Assembly (NCBI RefSeq): GCF_003985155.1
Contig: NZ_ML133688.1
Location: forward strand, 558,001 to 622,000
Direction of reading: 5' to 3'
Length of the DNA stretch: 64,000 nucleotides
Source: Rhizobium vallis
Lineage (GTDB): Bacteria; Pseudomonadota; Alphaproteobacteria; Rhizobiales; Rhizobiaceae
Under the pieces are notes generated by a model. That model ran no database searches and was not told where the DNA came from. It saw only the letters and a list, made by a program, of their open reading frames with translations. Of the stretch, positions 26,095 through 35,173 are shown one piece after another. Position 1 is the first letter of the stretch. The number at the start of each line of letters is the position of its first letter. Made by a program: the position numbers and the translations under genes.

Positions 26095-27078
26095 ATGACC
26101 CAATCCGATCCGGTGATCGAATGGCTCCTCGATTCCGATCCCGCGATCCGCTGGCAGGCGATGCGCGACCTGACCGACGCGCCGCAGTCGCTATGGTTGG
26201 CCGAGCGGGCCAGGGTGGAGACCGAGGGCTGGGGCGCGAAACTGCTCTCCTTTCAGGACCGGGATGGGCAATGGGCGGGCGGCGCCTTTCTGCCGGCCGG
26301 CTTCGGCCCCGAGGAGTGGCACGAGCACGGCCAGCCATGGACGGCCACGACCTTCTGCCTTTCGCAACTCCGTGAGTTCGGTCTCGACCCGTCATGCGCG
26401 CGAGCAAAGCGTACTGTCGAACTGATCGGCGTCAATTCGCGCTGGGAAGAAGGCGGCCAGCCCTACTGGCAAGGCGAAATCGAGGAATGCATCAATGGCC
26501 GCACCGTCGCCGACGGCGCCTATTTCGGCATCGACGTCTCCGCAATCGTCGACCGGCTGATCGGCGAGCGCCTCGAGGACGGCGGCTGGAACTGCGAGCG
26601 GATCAATGGCTCCGTCCGCTCCTCCTTCGCCAGCACCATCAATGTGCTGGAAGGGCTGCTGGAATACGAGAAGGCGATCGGCGGCACGCCCGCATCACGG
26701 CAGGCGCGCGCCACGGGCGAGGAATTCCTGCTGGAGCGCAACCTCTTCCGCCGCCTCGGCACCGGCGAGCCGGCCGACGAACAATTCCTGCGCTTCCTCC
26801 ACCCCAACCGCTGGCGCTACGACATCCTGCGCGCGCTCGATTATTTCCGCGCGAGCGCTATTCTGACTGGCGCCGATCCCGACCCGCGCCTTGGCGAGGC
26901 GATCGATTATCTCCGTTCCCGACGCTCGGCGGACGGCACCTGGCCGCTCGATTGGAGCACCGAAGGCCGGGTGTGGTTCGAAATCGACGACGGGCCGGGC
27001 AAGCCATCACGGTGGATCACGCTCAAGGCGATGCGGGTGCTCAAATGGTGGGACGCCCGAGCACCGATGCCTGCCTGA
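26095..27078 (+). CDS. Squalene-cyclase-like alpha/alpha-toroid protein
   Basis: 327 aa with repeated QW-like motifs (DRDGQWAGG, LEDGGWNCE, SADGTWPLDW) typical of the alpha/alpha toroid of terpene cyclases and prenyltransferases. The DxDD catalytic motif of squalene-hopene cyclases is not seen. Rhizobial genes like this are annotated as squalene cyclase by fold; real cyclase activity is doubtful. Cys and His residues (CINGRTVADGAYFG) suggest another role. The 213-bp upstream gap shows no clear signal. Confidence 0.65.
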   Translation: MTQSDPVIEWLLDSDPAIRWQAMRDLTDAPQSLWLAERARVETEGWGAKLLSFQDRDGQWAGGAFLPAGFGPEEWHEHGQPWTATTFCLSQLREFGLDPSCARAKRTVELIGVNSRWEEGGQPYWQGEIEECINGRTVADGAYFGIDVSAIVDRLIGERLEDGGWNCERINGSVRSSFASTINVLEGLLEYEKAIGGTPASRQARATGEEFLLERNLFRRLGTGEPADEQFLRFLHPNRWRYDILRALDYFRASAILTGADPDPRLGEAIDYLRSRRSADGTWPLDWSTEGRVWFEIDDGPGKPSRWITLKAMRVLKWWDARAPMPA

Positions 27079-27118
27079 CTCAATGGGCAACGCCTCGGCT
27101 TGCATGAGGCCAGGCTTT

Positions 27119-27643
27119 CTAGGCGCAGCAGCGACTTCCCGCCACAGCCGGTCCGCAGCAAGCCGCGGCCTTCTTGTTTTCCTCGGCCAGCCAGCGATCG
27201 CGCGGCTTGCAGCTTGCCGGCCGCGGCGACAGCTCGACATGCACGGCGCCGGCACTGAGAACCGGCGTCGCGGCACAATAGAGCTGCATCGGCCGGACGC
27301 CGTCGCTGACTTCGAAGGTAAGCTTGGCCGAGCCGTCGAGTTGCAAATGCTCCGTCACCTTGCGGATGATGGAGTAAAACTTGCCCGACGGCATATGGGT
27401 GCGGTCGCCCTCCTCGATATCCCAGAGCTGGATGAAGATCTCCGTCCAGTCTTCCGGATTGGCACCGCAATCGAGGGCTGAGAATTGGCCCGCCTTGACC
27501 TCGGTGATATGATAGCCCGGCTTCACCGGCTGGCCGTCATAATAGAAAATCAGGGGAGAATCCTTGGCGCCGGCAAGCACGCTGAGCAGCAGGCCGAGAT
27601 CAATGTCGGTTTCCTGAATTTTGCTGTTGTCGATGACGTTCAT
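27119..27643 (-). CDS. DUF6428-like protein with Cys-rich tail, divergent from arsR
   Basis: 174 aa. An N-terminal soluble domain (LLSVLAGAKDSPLIFYYDGQ, FIQLWDIEEGDRTHMPSGKFYSII) ends in a short Cys-rich tail with two Cys pairs (ACCGPAVAGSRCC) plus other Cys. Proteins like this recur beside arsR genes and are now called DUF6428. A role in metalloid binding or delivery is inferred from the tail and position. ATG 27643 lies 42 bp from arsR on the opposite strand, with a palindrome between them. Confidence 0.75.
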   Translation of the reverse strand: MNVIDNSKIQETDIDLGLLLSVLAGAKDSPLIFYYDGQPVKPGYHITEVKAGQFSALDCGANPEDWTEIFIQLWDIEEGDRTHMPSGKFYSIIRKVTEHLQLDGSAKLTFEVSDGVRPMQLYCAATPVLSAGAVHVELSPRPASCKPRDRWLAEENKKAAACCGPAVAGSRCCA

Positions 27644-27658
27644 ATCAGCTAATCCTCG

Positions 27659-27684
27659 TTTCAATGATTCAAGGATTATTGAAA
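27659..27684. promoter_or_regulatory. Putative ArsR operator
   Basis: An imperfect palindrome, TTTCAATGAT (27659-27668) against ATTATTGAAA (27675-27684), lies between the divergent DUF6428-like gene and arsR. It covers the arsR ribosome site (AGGA 27672-27675). AT-rich dyads of this size are typical of ArsR-family operators. Confidence 0.65.
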
Positions 27685-27685
27685 T

Positions 27686-28042
27686 ATGGATCAACGTCAA
27701 GCCCTCGCCGCCTTCAGCGCGCTTTCGCAGGAAACGCGTCTGCACATCATCCGCATGCTTGTCGTATCGGGGCCAGATGGAATGGCGGCGGGCGCCATCG
27801 CTGAAAAGGCAGAGGTCTCGCCGTCCAATGTCTCCTTCCACCTGAAGGAACTCGAGCGCTCTGGTCTGATTGCCCAGCAGCGGGAGTCCCGCTCGATCAT
27901 CTACACCGCCAATTACGAGGCCCTCGGCGGCCTGATCCGTTTTCTGATGGAGGATTGCTGCGGCGGAAATCCGGAGATCTGCGCTCCGGCTGCCGCCGTT
28001 GCCGCATGCTGTACACCTGCAACCAAGGGGGAACTGCAATGA
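27686..28042 (+). CDS. arsR: ArsR-family arsenite-responsive repressor
   Basis: 118 aa with a winged helix (EKAEVSPSNVSFHLKELERSGLI, residues 40-62). There is no ELCVCDL metal site in the recognition helix. Instead the C-terminus has a Cys cluster (C91, C92, C99, C108, C109), like the type of ArsR in which As(III) binds C-terminal Cys. It should repress both divergent units. Its stop overlaps the start of arsC by ATGA, beginning a tightly packed arsenic operon to 32073. Confidence 0.92.
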   Translation: MDQRQALAAFSALSQETRLHIIRMLVVSGPDGMAAGAIAEKAEVSPSNVSFHLKELERSGLIAQQRESRSIIYTANYEALGGLIRFLMEDCCGGNPEICAPAAAVAACCTPATKGELQ

Positions 28043-28569
28043 CCACAAACCGCGTTTACAATGTGCTCTTTCTTTGCACCGCCAATTCTTCCCGTTCGAT
28101 CCTGGCGGAATCCATCCTGGAGACCGAAGGCAAGGGCCGGTTCAAGGCCTATTCGGCCGGCAGCCAGCCGAGGGGCGAGGTCAATCCTCTGGCGCTGAAA
28201 GAGCTTGCGGCCCTGGGTTATCCCACCACCGGCTTCCGCTCGAAGAGCTGGGACGAATTCGTCGTAGCTGGGGCACCGGAGATGGACTTCATCTTCACCG
28301 TCTGCGACACCGCCCATGGCGAAGCCTGCCCGGTCTGGATCGGCCATCCGATGACTGCCCATTGGGGCGTCGAGGATCCGGCCGCAGTCGAAGGCAGCGA
28401 AGTCGAGAAGGGCCGCGCCTTCGCGCAGGCCGCACGCTTCCTCAAGAACCGGATCGTGGCCTTCCTCAGCCTGCCGCTGTCGTCGATCGACAAGCTGGCG
28501 CTGGAACAGCACCTCCACCAGATCGGCGCCATGGAAGGCACGACCGCAAAACCGACGGCGGCCGGCTGA
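28039..28569 (+). CDS. arsC: Arsenate reductase, low-molecular-weight-PTPase type
   Basis: 176 aa. The P-loop C13-TANSS-R19 (LFLCTANSSRSILAE) is the C-x5-R phosphatase motif. An Asp-Pro (VEDPA) follows, as in LMW-PTPase folds. Reduction of arsenate to arsenite with Cys relay is the known activity of such ars-linked proteins. The 176-aa form has an extra C-terminal helix. GGGGGAA precedes ATG 28039. This is the first of two unrelated arsenate reductases in the operon. Confidence 0.88.
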   Translation: MTTNRVYNVLFLCTANSSRSILAESILETEGKGRFKAYSAGSQPRGEVNPLALKELAALGYPTTGFRSKSWDEFVVAGAPEMDFIFTVCDTAHGEACPVWIGHPMTAHWGVEDPAAVEGSEVEKGRAFAQAARFLKNRIVAFLSLPLSSIDKLALEQHLHQIGAMEGTTAKPTAAG

Positions 28570-29012
28570 TGGGTTTCGATTTGAACCAGCAGGTCTTGGA
28601 GGGGCGCGACGACAGTCTTCGCGGCGCGCTCGCAGGCGCCGGGCTTCCGGTGGATGACCTCACAGACGCCGGCCGAAGCTTCTACCGGTTTTCGCGTGAC
28701 AGCCGGACGATCGGCTTCGGCGGGCTGGAACTCCATGGCGAGGTCGCGCTCCTGCGTTCCATTGTCGTGCTGCCCGATCAGCAAGGCCTTGGCTTCGGCC
28801 GCGCGATCACCCTTGGCTTGCTCGATCAGGCCCATAGGAAAGGTGCGACTGCTGCCTATGTGCTGACGGAAACGGCCGCGCCCTTCTTCCAATCGCTCGG
28901 TTTTCTTCCGATCGCCCGCGATGAAGCGCCCACCGCCATCCTGACGACGCGCCAGGCCGCAAGCCTGTGTCCGGCGTCCGCCGCCTTGATGGTCCGGAGC
29001 CTGCCGGCATGA
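28569..29012 (+). CDS. GNAT acetyltransferase of the ArsN2 type
   Basis: 147 aa with a GNAT core (EVALLRSIVVLPDQQGLGFGRAI gives the acetyl-CoA loop Q-x-x-G-x-G; AYVLTETAAPFFQSLGFLPI). ArsN2-type acetyltransferases are arsenic-resistance accessory proteins; related ArsN1 acetylates phosphinothricin-like arsinothricin. The name is by context and family resemblance. The stop of arsC and this ATG share one base (TGATG), so translation is coupled. Confidence 0.82.
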   Translation: MGFDLNQQVLEGRDDSLRGALAGAGLPVDDLTDAGRSFYRFSRDSRTIGFGGLELHGEVALLRSIVVLPDQQGLGFGRAITLGLLDQAHRKGATAAYVLTETAAPFFQSLGFLPIARDEAPTAILTTRQAASLCPASAALMVRSLPA

Positions 29013-29716
29013 GCGCGCCAGTGTTTCCGCTGTCTCGACGACTTGCCGCCGAAGCTCTGGGCACGCTGTTGCTGGTGGCAACCGTCGTCGGATCGGGAAT
29101 CATGGCGGATAACCTGACGAGTGATACGGCGGTTGCGCTGCTCGGCAACACGCTGGCAACGGGTGCGATGCTTGTCGTCCTCATCACCATCTTGGGGCCG
29201 ATTTCAGGCGCGCATTTCAATCCGGTGGTGTCGCTGGTTTTTGCGCTTCGGCGCGAATTGCCGGCCTCGGCCGTTCCAGCCTATACCGCCGCGCAGATCG
29301 TCGGCGGCATTGCCGGAACGATGCTCGCCCATGCCATGTTCGCCCTTCCCTTGCTGCAGGCCTCGGAAACCGTGCGCACCGGCGGCGCGCAATGGCTCTC
29401 CGAAGTGACGGCAACCTTCGGCCTCGTCTTCGTCATCTTAGCCGGCATCAGGTTTCGCGCCGATGCCGTGGCATGGCTGGTCGGCCTTTATATTACCGCC
29501 GCCTACTGGTTCACCGCTTCAACGTCGTTTGCCAATCCGGCGGTCGCAATTGCCCGATCGCTGACGCACACGTTTTCCGGCATTCGCCCGATCGACCTAC
29601 CCGGTTTTATCGTTGCTGAAGTCCTTGGCGCGTTGCTGGCACTGATGCTCACCGGATGGTTGCTGATGGAATCCCGCAATCCTGAAACCCTCACCAAAAC
29701 GGAATCCGCCTCATGA
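29009..29716 (+). CDS. aqpS: Aquaglyceroporin (arsenite channel)
   Basis: 235 aa, six membrane helices and two half-helices. The NPA motifs read NPV in GAHFNPVVS (first) and NPA in SFANPAVA (second). In Sinorhizobium meliloti AqpS replaces the ArsB pump: arsenite made by ArsC leaves the cell down its gradient. The same logic applies here, but a separate MFS gene is also present at the operon end. ATG 29009 overlaps the preceding stop by ATGA. Confidence 0.9.
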   Translation: MSAPVFPLSRRLAAEALGTLLLVATVVGSGIMADNLTSDTAVALLGNTLATGAMLVVLITILGPISGAHFNPVVSLVFALRRELPASAVPAYTAAQIVGGIAGTMLAHAMFALPLLQASETVRTGGAQWLSEVTATFGLVFVILAGIRFRADAVAWLVGLYITAAYWFTASTSFANPAVAIARSLTHTFSGIRPIDLPGFIVAEVLGALLALMLTGWLLMESRNPETLTKTESAS

Positions 29717-30141
29717 CAACAGCTGTTACGATCTATCACAACCCGGAATGCGGCACCTCGCGCAACACGCTGGCGATGATCCAGAACACCGGTATTGAGC
29801 CCAACGTGATCGAATATCTGAAAAACCCGCCGTCGCGCCAACAGCTCATCAAGATGATTGCGGATGCGGGCTTAAGCGTTCGCGAGGCGATCCGCGAAAA
29901 GGGCACCCCCTATGCGGAGCTCGGCCTCGACAACCCCGATCTTACTGACGAGAAACTGCTCGATGCAATGTTGAAAGACCCGATCCTGATCAATCGCCCG
30001 TTCGTCATCACGCCGATCGGCACGCGCCTTGCTCGGCCTTCCGAAGTCGTGCTCGATATCCTGCCGGAAACCCATAAGGGCGCCTTCACCAAGGAAGATG
30101 GCGAGAAAGTGCTCGATGCCGAGGGCAAGCGCATTGTCTGA
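29713..30141 (+). CDS. arsC: Arsenate reductase, glutaredoxin-dependent type
   Basis: 142 aa matching plasmid R773-type ArsC: Cys13 in [13 protein letters not shown] and the Arg triad (later Arg in [17 protein letters not shown]). It reduces arsenate with glutathione and glutaredoxin. It overlaps aqpS by ATGA. Having this plus the LMW-PTPase-type enzyme gives the cell two different electron routes. Confidence 0.93.
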   Translation: MTTAVTIYHNPECGTSRNTLAMIQNTGIEPNVIEYLKNPPSRQQLIKMIADAGLSVREAIREKGTPYAELGLDNPDLTDEKLLDAMLKDPILINRPFVITPIGTRLARPSEVVLDILPETHKGAFTKEDGEKVLDAEGKRIV

Positions 30142-30841
30142 TCTGCCCGCAGCATCCCCGATACTTCTGCCGCAACCGGATATGGATGCACTCAGGCCGG
30201 CATTCTCCGCGCACAAGCCACGCATCCTGATCCTTTACGGCTCTTTGCGAGTGGTGTCCTACAGCCGCCTGCTCGCGCAGGAGGCCGGGCGGCTGCTCGA
30301 ATATCTGGGCTGCGAGGTGCGGATCTTCAATCCGGAAGGTCTGCCGCTGCCAGACGCTGAACCAGCGAGCCACCCAAAGGTTCAGGAACTGCGTGATTTG
30401 TCGGCTTGGTCGGAAGGCCAGGTGTGGGTCAGCCCTGAACGTCATGGCGCGATGAGCGGTATCTTGAAAGCGCAGATTGACTGGATTCCGTTGTCGGTCG
30501 GCTCGATCAGGCCGACGCAGGGCAAGACACTGGCGGTGATGCAGGTCTCTGGCGGCTCCCAGTCTTTCAATGCCGTGAGCCAGCTCCGTATCCTTGGCCG
30601 CTGGATGCGAATGATCACCATCCCCAATCAGTCCTCCGTCGCCAAAGCGTTTCAGGAATTCGACGCGAATGGCCGGATGAAGCCCTCCTCTTACTACGAT
30701 CGCGTGGTCGACGTCTGCGAGGAGCTGGTGAAGTTCACGCTACTGACCCGCGACGCCTCGAACTACCTGACCGACCGCTATAGCGAACGGAAAGAAGAAG
30801 CCGAAAAGCTCGAACAGCGCGTGAGCCTCAAATCCCTATGA
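30134..30841 (+). CDS. arsH: ArsH organoarsenical oxidase (NADPH:FMN oxidoreductase)
   Basis: About 235 aa. The flavodoxin-like fold is marked by the FMN-binding loop [17 protein letters not shown], the [17 protein letters not shown] block and [13 protein letters not shown]. ArsH oxidises trivalent methyl- and phenyl-arsenicals to less toxic pentavalent forms. The start is uncertain: ATG 30182 is possible, but TTG 30134 gives the usual N-terminal arm ([20 protein letters not shown]) seen in rhizobial ArsH and overlaps the arsC stop. Confidence 0.9.
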   Translation: MSDLPAASPILLPQPDMDALRPAFSAHKPRILILYGSLRVVSYSRLLAQEAGRLLEYLGCEVRIFNPEGLPLPDAEPASHPKVQELRDLSAWSEGQVWVSPERHGAMSGILKAQIDWIPLSVGSIRPTQGKTLAVMQVSGGSQSFNAVSQLRILGRWMRMITIPNQSSVAKAFQEFDANGRMKPSSYYDRVVDVCEELVKFTLLTRDASNYLTDRYSERKEEAEKLEQRVSLKSL

Positions 30842-32073
30842 CGACGAACAGCGCCGAAAGGCCACCGGTAGCGGCCATCGCCGCGCTCGGTCTCACACAG
30901 ATCATCGGCTATGGGACGCTCTATTACAGCTTCAGTATTCTGGCGCCTGATATGGCCAGGAGCTTCGACTGGTCGACGGAGTGGATCTTCAGCACGCTCT
31001 CGGCCGCGCTTCTGATCGGCGGCCTAGCGGCGCCTTTGATGGGCCGATGGATCGATCGGTTCGGCGCCGGCCGCGTCATGACATGCGGTTCGGCAATTGC
31101 CGCCGCTGCCCTTGCCGCTTGCGCCTTCGCGCCGGGAAAAATCGCTTTCGTCACGGCGCTGATCGCCATCGAGACGGCCTCGAACCTCGTGCAATATGCC
31201 GCCGCCTTCGCCTTGCTCGTCCAGATCAGGCCAAGGGTCGCCCAGCGCAGCATCACCTACCTGACCCTGATCGCCGGCTTCGCCTCGACCATTTTCTGGC
31301 CGATCACAACGGCGCTGCATGCGCAGCTCTCCTGGCAGAACGTCTATCTCGTCTTCGCCGCCCTCAACCTTGCGGTCTGCCTTCCCATTCATGCCTGGCT
31401 GGCGCGCGGCACCGGCGATATCGGCAAGCGCGAAGCGAGCGGCGCGGCAAGGCGCATCGAGCCGAGCATCCCCGCGTCGATCCGAACGCCCGCCTTCATC
31501 TTGATGGTCGCGGGCTTTGCGCTGGAAAGCTTCGTCAACGCCGCGCTTCTGGTCCATATGGTGCCCGTCATGTCGGCCCTCGGCCTCGGCGCCATGGCGG
31601 TGATGGTCGGCACGCTCTTCGGCCCGTCGCAGGTGCTGAGCCGCTTCATCAACATGGTCTTCGGCGGCCGCCTGCCGCAGCTGACGCTCGCCCTGATTTC
31701 CGCCGTGCTGTTGCCGGTGGCTCTCGTCTTGCTCGTCGTAACCGCACCCTCGGTGCCGGGCGCACTGGTCTTTGCCGTCGTCTTCGGCCTCGGTTCGGGC
31801 CTCAGCAGCATCGTGCAAGGCACCTTGCCCCTGGCGCTCTTCGGCAGCGAAGGTTATGGCCGGCGGCAGGGACAGGTGCTGTCGATCCGCCTCGTCGTCT
31901 CGTCGACGGCGCCTTTTGCGCTCGCCTTCATGATGGGAACGATCGGCGTGTCGTGGTCGCTAGGTGTCGCAGCCCTGCTCGGCACCGCAGCCGTTGCCGC
32001 CTTCCTCGCCATTATGCGGCTGACGCGCCCGGTCGGCCGGCCGGAAATTATTGCCAACGCAGGAGAAGCCTGA
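30838..32073 (+). CDS. MFS transporter at the end of the ars operon (possible arsenical exporter)
   Basis: 411 aa, twelve predicted membrane helices, MFS motif A-like segment [19 protein letters not shown] near residue 64-82. It overlaps arsH by ATGA, so it belongs to the operon. MFS proteins in ars operons include ArsJ (needs a GAPDH gene, absent here) and ArsK of Agrobacterium, which exports trivalent arsenicals and antimonite. ArsK-like function is the best inference; substrate not shown. Confidence 0.82.
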   Translation: MTTNSAERPPVAAIAALGLTQIIGYGTLYYSFSILAPDMARSFDWSTEWIFSTLSAALLIGGLAAPLMGRWIDRFGAGRVMTCGSAIAAAALAACAFAPGKIAFVTALIAIETASNLVQYAAAFALLVQIRPRVAQRSITYLTLIAGFASTIFWPITTALHAQLSWQNVYLVFAALNLAVCLPIHAWLARGTGDIGKREASGAARRIEPSIPASIRTPAFILMVAGFALESFVNAALLVHMVPVMSALGLGAMAVMVGTLFGPSQVLSRFINMVFGGRLPQLTLALISAVLLPVALVLLVVTAPSVPGALVFAVVFGLGSGLSSIVQGTLPLALFGSEGYGRRQGQVLSIRLVVSSTAPFALAFMMGTIGVSWSLGVAALLGTAAVAAFLAIMRLTRPVGRPEIIANAGEA

Positions 32074-32094
32074 GCGCGGTCATCGCAGCAAGCG

Positions 32095-32361
32095 TTACTT
32101 GACGACGGCCGAGCCCTTGACGATGTCGATCGTCTCGCCGCCATCAAGCCCGATGCGGTCGCCGTCGGGCGTCGTCATGAAGCAGCCGGAAGGGCAGAGG
32201 CTTTCCGAAGCGCCGGCATCGACCACGACCTCGACGCGCTGACCGCTCTCGGTGATGACGAGCACGACGGCTGCCGGATCGGTGTTGGTGACGGATGCCG
32301 CCTGGGCCGCGGGCGCGGCAAGCAGCGGGACAAGCAGAACGGCGGCAAATCTTGCCATCAT
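32095..32361 (-). CDS. Small periplasmic hypothetical protein (88 aa)
   Basis: Signal peptide of ~20 residues (ARFAAVLLVPLLAAPAAQA-AS) and a ~67-residue mature part with two Cys (LCPSGCFMT), likely disulfide-bonded. The mature part looks beta-rich (VVLVITESGQRVEVVVDAG). No family recognised. ATG 32361 or 32358 gives a proper signal start; longer frames do not. It converges on the MFS gene. Confidence 0.7.
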   Translation of the reverse strand: MMARFAAVLLVPLLAAPAAQAASVTNTDPAAVVLVITESGQRVEVVVDAGASESLCPSGCFMTTPDGDRIGLDGGETIDIVKGSAVVK

Positions 32362-32474
32362 GTGCGGCGGCGCTGGCGCGCCCTCCCCTCGAACGGTCGG
32401 TGCTGCCCCCCGGCAGCGATCCCGATGGAAGGGATCATGCACGCACACCCGTGAATGATGGCTGAATGACCCGT

Positions 32475-35003
32475 TCAGCTCTTCAGATTGCCGTCCGCCG
32501 TCCGCCCGCGCAATTGCCGCACCGGCCGCTCTTCCTCCTCCATGGGCTTATCCCCTGGAATTTCGTGGCCGTCCGGACGATCCCTGCCCGCATCGGCAAG
32601 CGCCGGACGTGCGTCCCGATGGATGGTAAGATCGGTCTGTGGCAGCGGGATCTCGATGCCCTCGGCCTTGAAGCGTTTGAGGATCTCGATCCTCAGATTG
32701 TTGCGCACCGTCATGCCATCGCCCATGTCGGCGAGGAAGAAGCGCAGTTCGAAATCCAGCGAATAAGGGCCGAAGCGCAGGAATTCGACATGCGGCTCCG
32801 GGTTGCGCATGACGAGCGGAATCTTCGCCGTCAATTCCAGCAGGATGTCCATCACCTGCTGCGGATCGGCGTTGTAGGCAACCGAAACCGGGATTTCCGA
32901 ACGACCGATCCTGTTGCGGTGCGTCCAGTTGCCGACGAGGCCGTTGATCAGCTCCGAATTCGGCACGATGATCGACTGTTTGCGGAAGGTCTCGATCTCG
33001 GTGGCGCGCACCGAGATGCGCTTGACGATGCCTTCGGCCGTGCCCGAGACGACGTGGTCGCCGACCTTGAACGGCCGCTCGACGAGCAGGATCAGGCCGG
33101 AGACGAAGTTGGAAACGATGTTCTGCAGGCCGAAACCGATGCCGACCGACAGTGCCGAGGCGACGAGCGCGAAGCTCGACAGGTCGATGCCGGCGGCCGA
33201 AACGCCGATAATCGCCGCGATGCCGACGCCGAGATAGCCGATACCCGTCTTGACCGAATTGCGCACGCCGAGATCGACATGGCTTCGCGCCATCACATTG
33301 CCGTCGAGCCAGCGCTGCAGCCAGCGCGTCAAGAGGTAGACGCCGGCAAACAGCAGGATGCCGGTGCAGATGCCGAGCAGCGAGATGCTGATGCCGCCGA
33401 GCCTGACCTCGGTGAACAGCCGGTAGGCGATGAGCTGCAGGTCCTGCACATGGAAGCCCCAGAGCAGCAGGATCAGCGGGATGCCGACGAGAAGCGCCAC
33501 CGCATAGATGGCGAGGCCGACGAGCAGGCCCGCCTGGTCGATTGCCACCGGCCCCAGATTGAAGCGGCGCGTCAGGAAGCGCGCGAAGAAGGTATCGCCG
33601 AAGCTTTCCTGCCGCGATATCGCCTTGCCGGAGAGCAGGCCGACATACATGGTGGCGACGACTGCGCCTGTGATGATCAGCTGCGTGGCGACGAAGCGCG
33701 CCAGCCCCACATATCCCGCGAGCGCCGAGACGATGAGGCCGGCGCCGACGACGCGCAGGATGATCGCCATGCCGCGCGGCCAATGCCGGCCCGGCGCATC
33801 GGGATCGCCGTTCTTCGCCAGCATCGGCTTGCCGAAGGAAGCCACAATCAGGATCATGCCGATAATCAGCGCGGCGATCAGGCTTCTGACCACCGTCAAC
33901 ACCAGCGGCGAGCCCATCGCTTCGCCGATCGAGCCGAAGAAATAATCGAGCCCGTTGATGACGGCCATCGCCAGCAGACAATAGCCGATCGAGCGCGCGC
34001 CGATATTGGAAAGGTGCACCAGCCGCCAGCGCGGTTCGCGCGGCGCGAAGATGGCGTTGACGAAGCGTCCGACGAAATAGACGAGCCCGATCGTTGCGAA
34101 CAGCGCACCGATGACGGGCGCGATGTCGGGCCTCAGCACATTGAAACTGTTGAGGAAGAAGAAGGACGTGACGAGCAGGACCGAAAGTGCCAGCGTGCGG
34201 ATCAGCGTCGACCAGAAGGCGATCGACAGCCTGCCGATATAGGACGGGTTCTCGATCGCCTCGTCCCGGCGCAGATAGGAGCCGAACAGCCGGTAGCTGC
34301 CCGACAGCAGGATGAGCGCCGAGGCAAGCGACAGGAAGATCGCGGCAAACAGCGGGAACCGCTTGAACTTCCAAACGAAAGAGGCCCAGCCCGACAAAGC
34401 CTGCGAGAATTCGCCGGCCTCGTGCACGAAGGCGCTGGCGGCATCGTCAAGCACCGAGACGGAAATCTCGGTACGCTTGAAAAGCGTGTCGGCAAAAAGC
34501 TGCCGCCGCATCTCGATAATCTCGTTGAGGAGCTTCGTCACCGCGATCGACAGGTTTTCGGCGTCGCCGGTCACCGCGTTGATCTGCGCGCGCTCGGCAG
34601 CCAGAGCATTGCGCTCGTCCGTGACGATCTTCGCCTCGGGCGGCTGCCCCTCCTTCGGCGCATCGCCGATTTCCGCAAGCCGATTCTTGATCTGGTCGAA
34701 ACGTGGCCTCAGATTGACCGATATGGTGATGACCGCGCGGCTGAGCTCGTCCGCCTTGGTCGCAAGCCCGACCAGCGCATCGTCATTGTCGGCATTCCCC
34801 TTGACGCTGTCTTGAAGCGCAGTCAGCTGGCCCTTCGCCTTGTCGATCTCCTTCGCGGCCTGATCGAAAGGTGTTTCGGCAACGGGCGCCGGCGCTGCCG
34901 CCTGCGTTTGCTGTTCCTGCGCGAAGGCACTCTCGTAGGGCGTGGCCCCGAGCGCCAGCGTCACGAGCAGAATGGTGCGAAGCAGGATGGACCTCAGCCG
35001 CAA
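32475..35003 (-). CDS. Large MscS-family mechanosensitive channel (DUF3772 + MscS)
   Basis: 842 aa. A signal peptide (RSILLRTILLVTLALGATP...AFA-QEQ) leads to a periplasmic DUF3772-like helical domain (~35-260), then about ten membrane helices and the MscS core: VGFGLQNIVSNFVSGLILLVERPFKVGDHV and a C-terminal beta/alpha cytosolic cage. It should release solutes under hypo-osmotic shock, as MscK/MscM-type proteins do. TTG 35003 is chosen because GGAGG lies just upstream and it places the signal peptide at the N-terminus; GTG 35069 lacks a ribosome site. Confidence 0.88.
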   Translation of the reverse strand: MRLRSILLRTILLVTLALGATPYESAFAQEQQTQAAAPAPVAETPFDQAAKEIDKAKGQLTALQDSVKGNADNDDALVGLATKADELSRAVITISVNLRPRFDQIKNRLAEIGDAPKEGQPPEAKIVTDERNALAAERAQINAVTGDAENLSIAVTKLLNEIIEMRRQLFADTLFKRTEISVSVLDDAASAFVHEAGEFSQALSGWASFVWKFKRFPLFAAIFLSLASALILLSGSYRLFGSYLRRDEAIENPSYIGRLSIAFWSTLIRTLALSVLLVTSFFFLNSFNVLRPDIAPVIGALFATIGLVYFVGRFVNAIFAPREPRWRLVHLSNIGARSIGYCLLAMAVINGLDYFFGSIGEAMGSPLVLTVVRSLIAALIIGMILIVASFGKPMLAKNGDPDAPGRHWPRGMAIILRVVGAGLIVSALAGYVGLARFVATQLIITGAVVATMYVGLLSGKAISRQESFGDTFFARFLTRRFNLGPVAIDQAGLLVGLAIYAVALLVGIPLILLLWGFHVQDLQLIAYRLFTEVRLGGISISLLGICTGILLFAGVYLLTRWLQRWLDGNVMARSHVDLGVRNSVKTGIGYLGVGIAAIIGVSAAGIDLSSFALVASALSVGIGFGLQNIVSNFVSGLILLVERPFKVGDHVVSGTAEGIVKRISVRATEIETFRKQSIIVPNSELINGLVGNWTHRNRIGRSEIPVSVAYNADPQQVMDILLELTAKIPLVMRNPEPHVEFLRFGPYSLDFELRFFLADMGDGMTVRNNLRIEILKRFKAEGIEIPLPQTDLTIHRDARPALADAGRDRPDGHEIPGDKPMEEEERPVRQLRGRTADGNLKS

Positions 35004-35173
35004 AAGCGCCTCCGGAAAGGTTGTCGTGTGGTTAGAATGCCAGCTTTTCGTAGCAAAGAAAGGCGACACAAAGGCGGAAAGTCCTTAAAGCGCCTCGCAT
35101 CGCACTCGCATCGCACTTGTTCCATGTCTCTCAAAACCACGGCACGCTTTCGATCGAGATGCATGGGAAGCCC

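Noticed and set aside
26095..27078. True squalene-hopene cyclase
   Set aside because: QW-like repeats are present, but it is half the usual length and lacks the DxDD catalytic motif.
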